Notes: a model not told the origin generated them from the letters alone. A DNA stretch of 64,000 nt from Cunninghamia lanceolata (GCA_027924645.1 BSBN01001482.1:11240001-11304000); one strand, 5' to 3'. Numbered from the stretch's first letter, positions 1 through 13,300 are shown. A program made the numbers and translations.

Positions 1-493
1 CTGCCGAATTTGTGACATAAGCATTGCCAAGATGATCCACAGCTACATCATTGGCCTCAACTCTTTCCCCTTGTTCAACTCCAACGTGGTCTAATTCTAC
101 AAAGAATAACCTTTTGCCAGAATTTAAGTCATAGGCTGCAAGGGCATTGAGCCTTGCTTCTTCTTCTTCTCCTCTGGGTTGTAATCCGCGGATCACTGCC
201 AGAAATCTGTTCCTTCTAGTATCTACAGTGATTCCCAACACAGCTGCCCGGCCTGCATAGTCGTTGTCCTTGATAAAATCCTCTACGACACCTGCATCTG
301 AGACTTTATGAATTGTGCCTAGACTCGTCGAACCCACTATGAAATGCTGATTTTTCGTGTCCCAATCAAAGCCCTCGGGAAAAAGCTGAGGATATTTGAT
401 ATCGACGGTGTGGAACCCATTTGCTTCTGTACCTAGGAAACGATAAATAAGGGATCCAAATAGCAGCAGAATACATAATTCTTTATTGTCCAT
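1..493 (-). CDS. SMP-30/gluconolactonase-like protein, 5' part (cut by window edge)
   Basis: Reading leftward from an ATG at 493-491, 164 codons stay open to the window edge. The N-terminus has a hydrophobic run (CILLLFGSLIY, residues 7-17), suggesting a signal peptide or anchor. It is followed by FPEGFDWD, the repeated-blade signature FIVGSTSLGTIHKVSD, AAVLGITVDTRRNR, and VEANDVAVDHLGNAYVT. This series is typical of plant calcium-dependent phosphotriesterase / SMP-30 beta-propeller proteins, usually annotated as secreted or endomembrane; their plant substrate is not established. The first blades are present and the rest lies off-window. The gene is head-to-head with the GET3d gene, the two ATGs being 685 bp apart. 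No stop or frameshift is seen, so I treat it as functional. Family call is firm, biochemical role unknown. Confidence 0.85.
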   Translation of the reverse strand, partial: MDNKELCILLLFGSLIYRFLGTEANGFHTVDIKYPQLFPEGFDWDTKNQHFIVGSTSLGTIHKVSDAGVVEDFIKDNDYAGRAAVLGITVDTRRNRFLAVIRGLQPRGEEEEARLNALAAYDLNSGKRLFFVELDHVGVEQGERVEANDVAVDHLGNAYVTNSA

Positions 494-1178
494 TGAAAGC
501 CTGGAGCAGAACTTTAAACCCCACGAAACCGATAGTCCTGCAATATCAGAAGGAAAAATCAAGAACAATAGCTAGGGAGGATGCCCAAGTCAATATGGTA
601 CAATAACATATATAAACACCTAAAGATGAAAAAATTTGACTGCCCAAGTCAATATTGTACAATAACATACATAAACCTAAAGATGAAAAAATTGGAATGC
701 CCAAGCCAATAATAGCACAACACATATACATGTACAAATCGATATTTATTACATAAAGTGGACAAATTAGTTTTATTCTAATTTCTAATATTTTTTTGGC
801 TTATCTATAGTTCCTTTTCTATAAGTAAGGGCACATGTATCGGAGGGGCTTAAATTTGACGGTTGACGCTGCCTGTAAAGCAAATTTTTTGTGACGGTTA
901 TCGATTTGAAGTTGCCTTACAGATATTAAAGTTTGTCTATTTTAAGAAAAAAAATATATATATAGAATAATTACAGAGAAAATTTGACAGTTTATTTGCA
1001 ACCTTACCTTTCAAATGATACAGTCTTCCTAAAATTTTAATTATATATTACGGTTAAAATCGCTAAATACGGCCATACGGCCATCAAATTTAAGCCTGAG
1101 CGGAAAGACCAAGAAGAGGATAAAACCACACTTGCCATAAATCTCTGCCGGCCTTCAGAAACTCGAAGTGAGCGAGTG
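494..1178. promoter_or_regulatory. Shared divergent promoter region
   Basis: This 685-bp spacer separates the start codons of two outward-facing genes and must hold both 5' UTRs and core promoters. It is AT-rich. A TATA-like stretch (ttatatatta, about 1039-1048) lies about 130 bp before the GET3d ATG. A direct pair of tacggccat lies near 1068-1083. No strong motif clearly separates the two promoters. Its role is inferred from gene layout only. Confidence 0.45.
582..715. repeat. Tandem repeat of about 58 bp, 2.3 copies
   Basis: Copies at 582-640 and 641-697, plus a partial at 698-715, all start TGCCCAAG(T/C)CAATA and continue with acaataacata...taaagatgaaaaaatt. The copies are nearly identical, so the duplication is recent. 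It sits in the 5' UTR/promoter side of the minus-strand SMP-30-like gene and creates a spurious small ORF, which I do not annotate. Confidence 0.85.
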
Positions 1179-1382
1179 ATGGGAACTCCTCTAAATTCCA
1201 GTTTATCATCTACATCCCGCTTCAAATGCTCTCCCTGGACACCCACTAGAAGGAATTGGAGGAACGGCCAAAGGTGGAGCAACTTTTTTAAAGTCAGAGC
1301 TGAGGAGCAGTCTGCCAAATTAGTGACATTTGTTGGAAAAGGTGGGGCGGGGAAGACAACATGTGCCTTGCTGGCTGCTCAG
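1179..1382 (+). CDS. GET3d: GET3d exon 1: transit peptide and P-loop
   Basis: The exon has 68 codons. I chose the ATG at 1179 because it is the first ATG in the frame; the preceding in-frame GTG is not a plant start. The exon ends ...LLAAQ with CAG at 1380-1382, followed by the GT donor at 1383. The P-loop is complete inside the exon (residues 53-61). Reading through the donor gives an unrelated sequence and soon a stop, supporting the splice site. Confidence 0.88.
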
Positions 1383-4300
1383 GTTCTTTTCATCCCGTTT
1401 TCTACTCTTTCGTTGATTCGAAGGCCAATTTTTATTGTGTTGTTTGATTTCAATCTAAAAGGCAACGCTATCCAACTGGTTGGATGTGGTATCTTATCCA
1501 ATTTCAACACTTTACTGTGTCTCATGGGGATTTGAATCTAGGGCAATTTTACCACTTGAGCTCATCTTATTCTACATTGCTCTGTTGGTTTTTTACCAAC
1601 GATCTGAACGTCAATTGTTGCTGTGCTGAGCTGTTCAATGTAAATTCTATTGTTGGGTCTCCTAAGATGTTAAGAGTAAATTTTAATTCTCCTTTGTTTT
1701 CCAAATAAATAATTTGGAACCCAATTTTCTTTGGATTGTGGGATGTTCAACACAAATGATATTATTGGGTGCCCTAAGACAATGCTGTGTGTTTAATTCT
1801 CAAGCCGAGCTCAACAGCAATGGATAATCATTCTGCAGATTATTTGTTTCTTTTCTTTTCTCACCTGGCAACTTGCAGGTGGTCTCGTCCCTTTGTTTAA
1901 CATGTCTTTTTGGCAAGAAAGTCTGATGCAGACAAAACCTCTGTTCTCTGCAACCTAGTCTCAGAAATGCTGTTCAGTCCCTGTTAATAAACTCCATAAT
2001 ATGGCTTGTTCCTGCAAGTCATGTATTTTTCAAAATAAAACAGTATATATAGGCCAAATATTATAGAATCCAGATTCACAAATCTAAAAAACAAACAGAT
2101 GAAAACCAAAAAGACAGACAACAATTTTTGGTAACCAAAAAGACACAGACAGCAATTTTTAGCATATTCTTCCTCAAGCAGATACCAAAATTACAGTTAG
2201 GAAAACTCCTCCAGAAAAGAGCGGCAGCCAAAAACTCCTTTATTCAAAGATCAGAATTTTACCTATATTCTCAACCCCCCCTCAAACTCACTTAAAAAAA
2301 CTAACTAAAAGCGTTGCCTGTATACAGCCAAAAGGCCATGCAAGGAAAAGACACCTAAATTATTTCACCAAACTCTAAAAACAGCTAGACTATACAGCTG
2401 TTCCTCTTAATTCCACTAAAACAGAGTAGTTATCAGTAACTGCTATTATTAGTAAATAAATCTTCTCCCATATATAATACTAATTGATTACAAAGCAAGG
2501 AATTGAAGTCAGCTCTGGTATGAAACGGTTTATGCCATTCTCCCCTTTTTAAAAGAAGTCTGAACCACCACCAAAGCTTCCAACCCATGCTCTTCTAAGG
2601 TCAGGATTCCAATATTGATTCCACCATTCAGTTGGGTAGACGAAGCTAGGCAAAGTCCCTAATGCAGAGCCAACAGAATAATCACTGCTACTGTCACCAA
2701 TAGACCTGAAATTCTTCCCCTTGTCCCAATCATATTTCATATCAATATGCTCAGATGGAGTTAGGCAGCCACCTTTTGTAATGTCCCCTTCCTAGACGTC
2801 ACATAGATGAGCAGTGGTTGGCCTATTACTAGGGTTCCCCTAGGTCAGTAGAGTGGTTAGGGGACCTATCCAGGGGCAGTGGAGCTTTGCTGGGAGTCTT
2901 TCGAGCCCTTCAGTTTGGTGTCAGATGATGAATACAGGAGTTGAATTGAAAATATTAAGGTTTGCCTTAGTGTGAATAGTGAAAAGTGAATAGTAACAGA
3001 GAATTAGAAGGTGAATAGTGAAAAGGTCCCCACCCTAGTAGCCACAATGTTGTTTTCATACCATTTTGCAGTCGTTTATTTAATCCATTGATACCACGAT
3101 ACCACTTTTCAGATTAGAATTTTATGCTACGGCAATTAAACCCCACTGGATGGCAGAATCAATGGCTCTGATACCACTGAAAGATCCCCTACCAAATCTA
3201 CCCTAATTTTTCAATTTTGATCCCTTGGCAATTTGTCAAACAATTGTTGTGCAAACTAATGAATTCTGATTTCTTGACCGCTGTTTTGATTTTCTATGTT
3301 TGTTATTTGATGTTTGTGTGGATATGAAATGGGTTTGATTGCAATATTCATATACCGAATGAAAAGAAATATAACCAACAAATAAACATTGCAATACCAC
3401 ACAAAAATAAGTTTTATTTCTCACTAAACATAAGTCTGATTACAAAAGCTCAGGTCTGATATAGACTTAATCAGACTGTAACAACACTATTAAACCCAAT
3501 ACATATGAAAGATTTGAATACCCAATATGGTAAACACATACCCGGAAGCCAACGCTTAAATTATGGAACATTTAGTTGTTGAAACCCTAATTCCCAGCTA
3601 GGGTTTGATTGAAAATGACTCCTATTTTGAACGGCCAGCTGGTAAAGGTACTGAAATGAGGATATATGCTGATAAGAAGGCCCAATCTGCAATTATACCC
3701 TAATAATCCACTGCTGCAATCACTCCAACTGCAATATCAACCTGTAATGAAGTCCAATGAAGCCCAAACGAAAACCCAAAGTAGATTTTCCTGTTTTGTG
3801 AACTGGGTTGTCGTCCAATCCACTGTCCTCCAAGGGGTTTCGTCCTTAGAAGAGCTGCAATTTGTTGAAAACTCTATCCAGAGCTCCAAACCTGCACTTA
3901 GTTTTGTAAAAATGAGAATAGAATGCTCAAAAGTGAGCCCCATACATTGCTTTATAGCATCCATCCTCCTTTTTCCACAAAAAACAATAAAATAATCCCT
4001 CCAAAACCTTGAGGGTCTCTTTCTTATGAAAAAGAAGCACCACCTTTTTAAAACAACATTGTGGCTATTAGGGTGGGGACCTTTTCACTATTCACCTTCT
4101 AATTCTCTGTTACTATTCACTTTTCACTATTCATACTAAGGGAAACTTTAATATTTTCAATTCAACTCCTGTATTCATCATCTGACACCAAACTGAAGAG
4201 CTTGAAAGACTCCCAGCAAAGCTCCACTGCCCCTGGATAGGTCCCCTAACCACTCTGCTGACCTACGGGAACCCTAGTAATAGGCCAACCACTGCTCATT

Positions 4301-7300
4301 TATGTGACGTCTAGGAAGGGGACATTACACCTTTGACCAAACTCTTGATCACATTCTTGGAAGATCTTCGATGATCGTGCTTATACTCCCACAACTCACT
4401 ATCCCCTTCATTCCATTGAAAATGAAGATCACAGTCAATTGAAATTTCAACACCTATTTCTCGAGTTGCACTTGGAGTCTTGTTAGTTGAATCTCATTGC
4501 AGCTCCAAGTCAATTTTTGGTTGTACCTCACTCTTCAAATCATTTGCCTCCTTTACTCCTAGATTGGCCTTCAACTCCCTTCTTAGGTGATTTAGAATTT
4601 TGTTTTTCTCTTCAAGCTCAAATCTTGCTTTCACTAGAAGAGACAAAACTACTACTTCAAATGCTCCTTCCTCTTTCCATGGTTTTAAGAGTGTTTTCCT
4701 TCCTTCATGCTGAACCTCATAGGTATTCTTTCTACCCCAATGGATTACATTCCAGTCATACTGCCAAGGCCTACGCGACAGCAGATGACTTGCATCCACC
4801 GGCACCACATTGCAGAGCACTTCATCCACATAAGGACCAATTTTGGATGCAACAAGACAATATTTATCCACAAAGACACTATGATTCTTCTTTAACCAAG
4901 AAATTTTGTAGGGGTTAGATTTTGGAATGCAAGCAAGCTGTAATTTGTCAACCATTTCTATACTCACTAGATTGTTGGTAGATCCAACATCTATGATCAC
5001 CTTACACACCATGTACTTACATTTGCATTTTGTTCAGAAGACATATGGCATAAACCATTTCATACCAGAGCTGACTTCAATTCTTTGCTTTGTGTTTGAT
5101 TAGTATTATATATGGGAGAAGATTTATTTACTAATAAAAGCAGTTACAGATAACTGCTCTGTTTTAGTGGAATTAAGAGGAACAACTGTATAGTCTAGCT
5201 ATTTTTAGATTTTGGGGAATTAATATAGGTGTCTTTTCCTTGCATTGCCTTTTGGCTGTATATAGGCAATGCTTTTAGTTAATTTTTTTAGTGAGTTTGA
5301 GGGTGGGTTAGAATATAGGGAAAATTCTGATCTTTGAATAAAGGAGTTTTTGGCTGTGTTGCTCTTCTAGAGGAGTTTTCCTAACTGTAATTTTGGTATT
5401 TGGTTGAGGAAGGATATGCTAAAAATTGTTGTCTCTGTCTTTTTGGTTTTCATCTATTTGTTTTTAAGTTTGTAAATCTGGGTTCTATGATATTTGGCCT
5501 ATATATACTGTTTTCTTTTGAAAAATACATGACTTGTAGGAACAAGCCATATTATGGAGTTTACTAACAGGGACTGAACAGCATTTCTGAGACTAGATTG
5601 TAGAGAACAGAGGTTTTATCTGCATCAATGTCTAGGGCTGGAATTGAAGCCAGGAGAACAAGATGAAACATGGTCGAACTGCCAGGGAACAAAGGCCTTG
5701 TTGGTCTGTCCTAACTTTATCTTGAAATAAATTTTTGTTCTGCATTTCATGCTATTATTTTTCAATTATTGTTGATTTTGTGGGAACTACTGGGTAACTC
5801 TTTTCCATTCCAAGTGTATTTATTTCAGCTCTTGCCCATCTAATTTGTTCCATCTCAGAGATGGTTTTGCCTTAGGTGGTAATGAAAATTCAGAATGTGA
5901 TATTTGAAAGAATTGTTCATTTGAAAACTATGAGATGTCCTGAATCAGCATAGGGCTTACCCATTATGGACTTGGTTATGCAGTACTTTGCAAGGATGGG
6001 TTTGAGAACATGCCTTGTAATACAGTCTCAGGATCCGACTGCAGAATTTTTGCTTGGTCACAAGATCGGGAATGCTCCTTCTCCTGTAGGGAATGATAGT
6101 CTGCATGCTGTTCGGTTGGAATCCACCAAGGTAGACATTAAATATTTCTATTCTTTCTTGATCTAGGTAAAAGGCCATTTACAATTTGATTATGAGAAAA
6201 TATTGTTCAGAGTTGTTACTAACTCTGTCATACTTATTTATATGCAAATGGATATAGATGCTTCTTGAACCTCTTTCTCGATTAAAGAAGGCAGATAGCA
6301 GGATTAATCTAACACAAGGAGTTTTTGGTGAGGTGGGTAGAGGATCTCTGTCCATTTAGCTGCTAGCATACATAAGACACTATTCTCTCTCACTTTCTAT
6401 AAACAAGTGTAGGGATCGGAAGGGGGAAAGGTATGGCATCAGCCAAATTGCACTCTATGAAGATGCCAGTATTTTTTCTCTAGTCACTGGCTTTTTACAT
6501 CATGTTTAATCAACTGTAATAAGTTTAAATTTTGACATAAGAGCCTCTGTTGTTCAACCATCTTCATTGCAAAATAGATTGTGGGTGAGGAACTTGGAGT
6601 GCTCCCAGGGATGGATTCAATTTTAGCAATAGGAGCATTGGAACAAATGATACGATTTCTAGGAGGAAGCGGAAGCAGTACCAAGGAAGCGGAAAGGAAA
6701 TATGATGTGATAGTATATGATGGAATAAGCAGTGAAGAAACTTTGCGGATGGTTGGTGCATCAGAGAGATCAAGGTTCTGCAACTTCTACCTTTTCCTTT
6801 CCCATTACAATGATGCAAGAAATTAGATGATTCTACTATAGATGTGTTTGCTAGTAAACTAATTGTTAAGTTGTGTCAGATGGTACATGAAGTATCTACG
6901 TAACCTTGCTGAGAAGACTGATACAGGGAGATTGACAGCACCTTCATTTCTGAAATTGACAGTAGCTTCCTTAAATCAAGACAGCCTAGTTGATTCTGGT
7001 GGACAAACAAGTGCCAAAATTTGGGATTCTGCAGACAGCATTTTGGAGGTAAACATACATTCTAACATGGTGGATGATATACATTTGCGATTTGGGTTTA
7101 TAACTGTAATGAGCATTGGATTTTGCAGAAAGGTTCAAGTGCATTTGCAAACCCACTGAAGTTTTCTTGTTATCTTGTAATGGACCCCAGTAATTGTATG
7201 TCTGTTAAGGCTGCATTAAGATATTGGGGCTGTGCAATTCAAGCTGGTGCTCATGTAGCTGGGGCATTCTATCCAGCTTCTGCCTTCAATGAAGCATCAA

Positions 7301-10300
7301 ATAAAGGATCAATCAAAGAGAAGTTTTTCCCATTAGCTACTGCTGGTGTTCCTTTTCTGTCGATGGATTCTGCCATCAATTGGGACATTGCCATGAACAA
7401 TATGGATGAGGATGCAAAGAAACTGCTTACTATAAACAACATCAGCAGCAGCAGCATATCACCGGTTGCATTTGATCAAATCAAGAAGATGCTGACCCTT
7501 TTCATGCCAGGATTTGACAAATCAGAAATCAAACTATCTCAAGTAGGATTTCTATCCTATTTTCTTCAAATATATATTTATATAATATTAGCTTCTACAA
7601 GCACTTTGGCATACTGAAAAAGTGATGCATTAGTTTCATGGATGCTAGGACAAATTCTACAAATAGAATTCATTTTGATGATTACTTATGCATCATCTAT
7701 TGAAAATGAAAATATAAATAGCACACATAATCATTCTAATATTCGCTGGTTGATGCAAATGAGATCATGTTAAAGAATTAGCGCATTTACTGTCAGATAT
7801 ATCAACTTTTATTTGACAACATCTAGTCATAACAAATGATAAATATCTGTCAGTAAATTAGGAAGGTATCTAGTAAACAGAGAGTAAAAGTAATGCTGTT
7901 CCTAATGTTCATCAAAAAGCATAGTTTGTACAAGTCAAACACAAGACATTAATCATTCATCTATGCGTTAGATCCAACATTGAGTCTGCATATAAAAGGT
8001 GTAATGCCCCAAGCTTCTGCTTAAGACGTTAATGGACAAAAATAGGACGAACAAATTTTTTGTGCTACAAATGTGACATTGGTGTGCCACATTGCACACC
8101 TACCGGCACATGAGGCATGCATTCACCAATGCACCAAGCATGGTGACACAAGTGGAAGACTTACAAAAACACGGGTCAAAATCACCCAACAAACTCAAAA
8201 CACAAATCCTAACAGAAATGTGGAGTTTCAATGTAATTCTGCAATTTGCGGAACTTTGGAGCTTCCATGCAGATTTTGCAGTTTTGTGGAACTTCGAAGT
8301 TACTTTACAATTTTGTAGTTCTTGCGAATTGCAAGTGCACCCCCAATGCTTGCAGCCCTTCAACTTGCAGAACTTCAGAGTTCCCATGCAAGTTTGCAGC
8401 TATTCCTACAAATTGAAAGTGGGCCCCCAATCCCTGCAACCCTTCAATTTGTGGAACTTTGTAGTTCCCATGTAAGTTTGCAGCCATTACAAATTGCATG
8501 TGGACCTCTCATCCCCCCAAACAAAACTCACACAGAACTTTGGAGCTCAAGTGCAGACTTGCAACTCTTGCAAATTGCAAACCGAGTTTTGATTCCCGCA
8601 AACCTAACACTTGCGGAACTTCGGAGCTCGCTTGTAGATTTGCAGCTCCTGCAAATTGCAAGCCAAGTTCTGATACTTGCAAACCCAACACCTACAAAAC
8701 ACTGGAGCAACCCTTCAATTTGTGGAACTTAGTAGTTCCCGTGTAAGTTTGCAGCTATTACAAATTGCATGTGGACCTCTCATCCCCCCAAACAAAACTC
8801 ACGCAGAACTTCAGAGCTCAAGTGCAGATTTGCAACTCTTGCAAATTGCAAACTGAGTTTTGATTCCCGCAAACCTAACACTTGCAGAACTTCGGAGCTC
8901 GCTTGTAGATTTGCAGCTCCTGCAAATTGCAAGCCAAGTTCTGATTCTTGCAAACCCAACACCTACAAAACACTAGAGCTCGCATGCAGATTTGCAGCTC
9001 CTACAAATTGCAAGTTGAGTTCTGATTCCTCAACTCAACACCTATGGAACATCGGAGCTCGCGTGCACATTTGCAGCTCTCCCAAATTGCAAGCCAAGTT
9101 TTGATTTCCGCCAGCTTTACACTATGGACTTTCAAAACTCCAACACAACTTTGCAAATTACAAATTGACTCCTGAGTTCCAACCTCCAATGGAAATTACC
9201 TGCAAAAATTGCAGTTTCGACGCAATTTAGCAGAACTGCAAACTACCTGCCAGGTTCCAAATTCCATCAACTCCTACCTGTGGAACTTTGAAGTCTTGAT
9301 GCAATTTTGCAAGTCTAGAACATCAAACAAAAGGGTGTAACTTTCTCGTTTTACTTGCTATACAAAAATTGCTCGAGATAAGCACTCTAGCATACATAAG
9401 CTCTTCATTGGCCAAACGAGTAGTCCCAAAGACCTCAAAAACTATATAAACGTAATGTTACATTTCCCATACCTATATGGGTCTACACATGCTAAGGAAA
9501 TGACAAGGCATGCAAGGGAAACAACTACTCATAAAAGTAGACATGTCACCCTCCCATTACAACATACATTCTTACCATTACAACATACATTCTTAAACAA
9601 GTAAATGAATCACAACTATGCTAATTACATGTTTATTTCCACAAGGCATATAAATCATGCTTTCTAATCATGTTTCCCGAATATAACCAAACACGAGAAT
9701 TTCACTACAATTACCATTCTCATTCAACTCCAAGGTTAATCAATATCCAAAATATATAAGAAGTCCACTCCACGTAAGTGGGCGAATTACATTCCAACTC
9801 ATACTAGTTTCAAAAGATTAATTACAATCTTACAAATGAGGATTCCAACATTCCAAATATACATTTTCTTCAATTGCGTATAGATGAATGCTACAACACT
9901 AAGGAATGAAATTCCATTTGCATGTACTCTTGAGCATCTCCAAAGGACCGATGAGTCCCCCACCTTGGTTCACACTACCTAACCATGTGGAACCCTTAGG
10001 CCCACTCCTTTGAAGTAGGAGGCAACCGATTGGGTAGTCCAACAACACTCATGCTAAACAAGGTGGTTGAACACACACATACTAACCACATCTCATACAT
10101 AGAGTTTTCTAAGCAAAACATTCATAAGTGATTCACAATCACCAATCAATATATACACATGCCAATCACATCAATACATAGAGTTTTCCAAGCAAAGTAT
10201 ACATGAGGGATTCACAATGACCAATCAATGCATACACATGCCAATCACATCAATACACGGAATACCAAGCGAGTACACATGAGGGTTCTACCAACACTAT

Positions 10301-13300
10301 CAATGCGTACACATGAGATATCAAACACATCATACAAGATACAACTACATACAAGATTGAGAAGAACACACTAATCAACACAAACGAAATGGAATTACAT
10401 CAATACACGGAATACCAAACAATTACACATGAAGGTCCTACCAACACTGTCAATGCATACACATGGGCTAGCAACATGTCATACAAGAACACACCAATCA
10501 GGCATATACTAAGAAATCACATGCACACATTGGATTCACAATCCAACGTACAAAGGAGAAGAAGAGGGTTATCATAGGATTTAGCAATGGAGTGTCATTA
10601 GGGGTATATAGTACCACATGGAGATTGAGGAGTATGCCTCCATACCATGGGGATCCTCAATGACAATGGTAGACTAGCCCAATGCCCTTCACAATACTTC
10701 CATGTATCCTCTTGGGCATATGAAAGAGTCTCATGGATAATTCTTGATAATGTTTAATTGTGTAATTCCCATTCATTTTAATTAATGTCTTATCCTCACC
10801 TATCATTGCCTCATCATAACTTACCATACAAGCAGACGAGCGTGAGAGTCCACACCATCCTAACCTAGAGCCCTCACATCCTCTGGCCACATAGTTAAAT
10901 ACATGGCATGGAAATCGAGGTCCAAATATGGGACGCACAAGCCCAAAAGATTCCCCATCCCATTTCCATAACAGAGTTTTATTCCCATAAAATACAATGC
11001 ATAAACGAATGTGGAATTTAAATTTTTGTTTTTCAAGGCACTCAACAAGCTCTTTCCAAAAACTCCAAATTTCAATGGTAATACTCAAATTTTCAAACAT
11101 CAAAATTTTTCATTTTCCTGGAATACTCTTTTGAAGCTAAGGGTGTCAAACAAACACTTTTTGAATCACATAATGATTTTCTAAAAAGTTTTCCCTAGTT
11201 TTGGTGTAAAATGGAAAAATCTCAAAATAGAACAATTGGAATTGTTAAATTGATTTATCAATCCATCAATACAATTTTTCATGTGAAATGAAGTGCCATA
11301 TGCATCCACTTAAGGTGGGTGTGGCAAAAGCATAAAGAATTTCAATTTAAATGCATGAATGTGAAACCTTTACCTTCAATCCAATGCACGACAAGAATGG
11401 AGAGAGTTTTTGTTGAAGGTGATCCAATTTGCAAGCCAAAGAAACAAACCTCCACTCAATTACAATCCAACAATCCAAGCAAGCAATCTCCAGCCAATTC
11501 CTAGACAATTTCCCCAAATCTAACATCACAAGTAAAATGGAGAGCAAAAATGCAAGCAAGAGGCAAAATAGAATGAATTCAAAACTGAACTCTTTTTCCC
11601 ATGTAATGGTGCAGTAGCGCCCCTTCAAAATAGAGACTAGGTCTTAATATAGTATGTTTTATGCATTTTGAATGTAATAAGGTCCATTTGACCAATTCTT
11701 ATGTTTGTAAGTCAATCTAGGTTTATGTGCAAGTTAGTTAGAGTTTGTTATGTTAGCTGTCTTCTCCCAGCCGCTTGGAAGTCTCCCAGCCACTGGGAAT
11801 CAAATCTGTATTACTCTTATGAGTAGTTATACATACCCTAGATCAGATCAGTGCGAGAGGATAATTGAATAGAGGAGATAGATAGATTGGGGATTCGTCA
11901 ATACAGTAGTGTTGTGACCAAATCACACATCGCCCCATTGCAAATGGGGACCCCCTTTTTTTGAATTCCAGTGCTTTGCTAAGTCCAGGATGATGTCCTT
12001 TGCATGATGAAGTTAGTGGTGTTTGAGTCTTAGAGCCCCCTTGATGACCTGATCCTGATGTTTGAGACCCTGAAAATGACTAAGTCTGGTATCCTGATCC
12101 TGAAGATCCTGAAAATTGGCTAAGTCTGAAATCTGGTGGATCCTCAAAAATCTAGAATCTGCATGTTAAATCTGGTGGATCTGAGACCTATCTCAAACAT
12201 CCTGAAAGGTATATTGAAAAATATTTAAAGTATAACTTATACTTAAATATATTTTTCAATATAACTTACCTCGGGTATTGTCAGTTCTGGGCGCAAAATT
12301 GCTCCAGGGTCACTGTTAGGAGTACTTTACATAGTTTATTATTTTTGGCAAAATATGTTTTGTTAGTGGTTTCGGGAAGTATGTTTATGTTTTAGTTTCG
12401 GCGAGTAGTTACTCCCAATCGGTACGATGGTTGGCGACGGTTAGCAACCGTCGGACAAACTATATATGTTCTTGTTACGCCATTGTATGGGCATGGAGTT
12501 TTTGGATTGTATTTGGACTTACTGTTCTGAGTTAATAGATGCAGTTGATCTTTTGAGTACCAATTCTGGTTGTTAGTCTTTCTGGTTGTTATTCTCGTAC
12601 AATGTAATTTATTTCAGTATGCTGTGATAATGCAAATATCCTTCTTGGCTACTCTGTCTGAAACCAATTAGACCACTTAGGCAGTAAACATTTTGGCGCC
12701 GTTGCCTAAGCGAATCCGGTGAACATCCAGACGGGAGAATGGTAGCATAATGGGGCAACCGGTCGATACAGACGAGGAAGTACGAGACAGAAAGCACGTA
12801 GAAGAAATAATACAAGAAATTCAAGAAGAACGCGAAGGAAGCGACAGAGAAGAGAATGAACCCAGAAGTCGAGAAGATGAAGTAACTCAGGAATTGGTCA
12901 AACTGTGGCTACTATCAGTCGGACAATACGTGCGAGACGAGTCTATCCGCAGAGAGGTTCCACAGGAGGTTATTTTAGAGAACCTGCATGTTAATAGCGA
13001 AGTGGATAATCTGTTGGACCGCATTCCTCGACTTTTAGCAAGGAACTTGATAGCCTTCCAAGATATTCGAGAAGAAAGAGAGAGGGAAGTACGACGACAA
13101 CAAATTCTCAGAAGATATGAAGAACGTCTGAAACAAGAAGAGGAGGAACGGGACGGTGATCGCCGTCGCACACCGCACAATTGAGAAAGGGTAAGCATAA
13201 TTAATGCCCATACAATTGAATAAGGACAAGAATAAATTACCAGTGGCGCACGCAACACCAGAAGAAATAGTAAGAAGATCATTAAGACTAAAGGAACAAG

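Larger units (their letters stand above)
1924..5627. mobile_element. LTR-derived element E1 with inverted terminal LTRs
   Basis: Two LTR-like copies face each other: 1924-2537 (minus orientation) and 5046-5627 (plus). Both begin TGGCATAAACC and end ...CTGCATCA. Just inside the left copy is a purine-rich tract on the minus strand (aaaaaggggagaa) followed directly by the LTR's TG, as expected at a 3' LTR. The interior encodes, on the minus strand, a retropepsin fragment (5012-4494) and a further frame interrupted by element E2. The outer flanks are aagtc (1919-1923) and atgtc (5628-5632), a 4-of-5 match that may be a worn target duplication. Normal LTR elements have direct, not inverted, LTRs, so this is a rearranged or aberrantly integrated copy. 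Confidence 0.6.

Noticed and set aside
4487..4918. Plus-strand 143-codon frame
   Set aside because: It lies opposite the recognisable retropepsin frame on the minus strand.
5957..7617. Exons 2-6 of GET3d as a separate gene
   Set aside because: The P-loop exon at 1179-1382 and the C-terminal exon at 41791 join in phase and complete a family-length protein.
8073..9189. Several overlapping frames on both strands (8092-8475, 8322-8732, 8769-9104 and others)
   Set aside because: They are products of the ~80-bp tandem repeat, with Cys/Lys/Ser-rich periodic translations in all frames and no domain.
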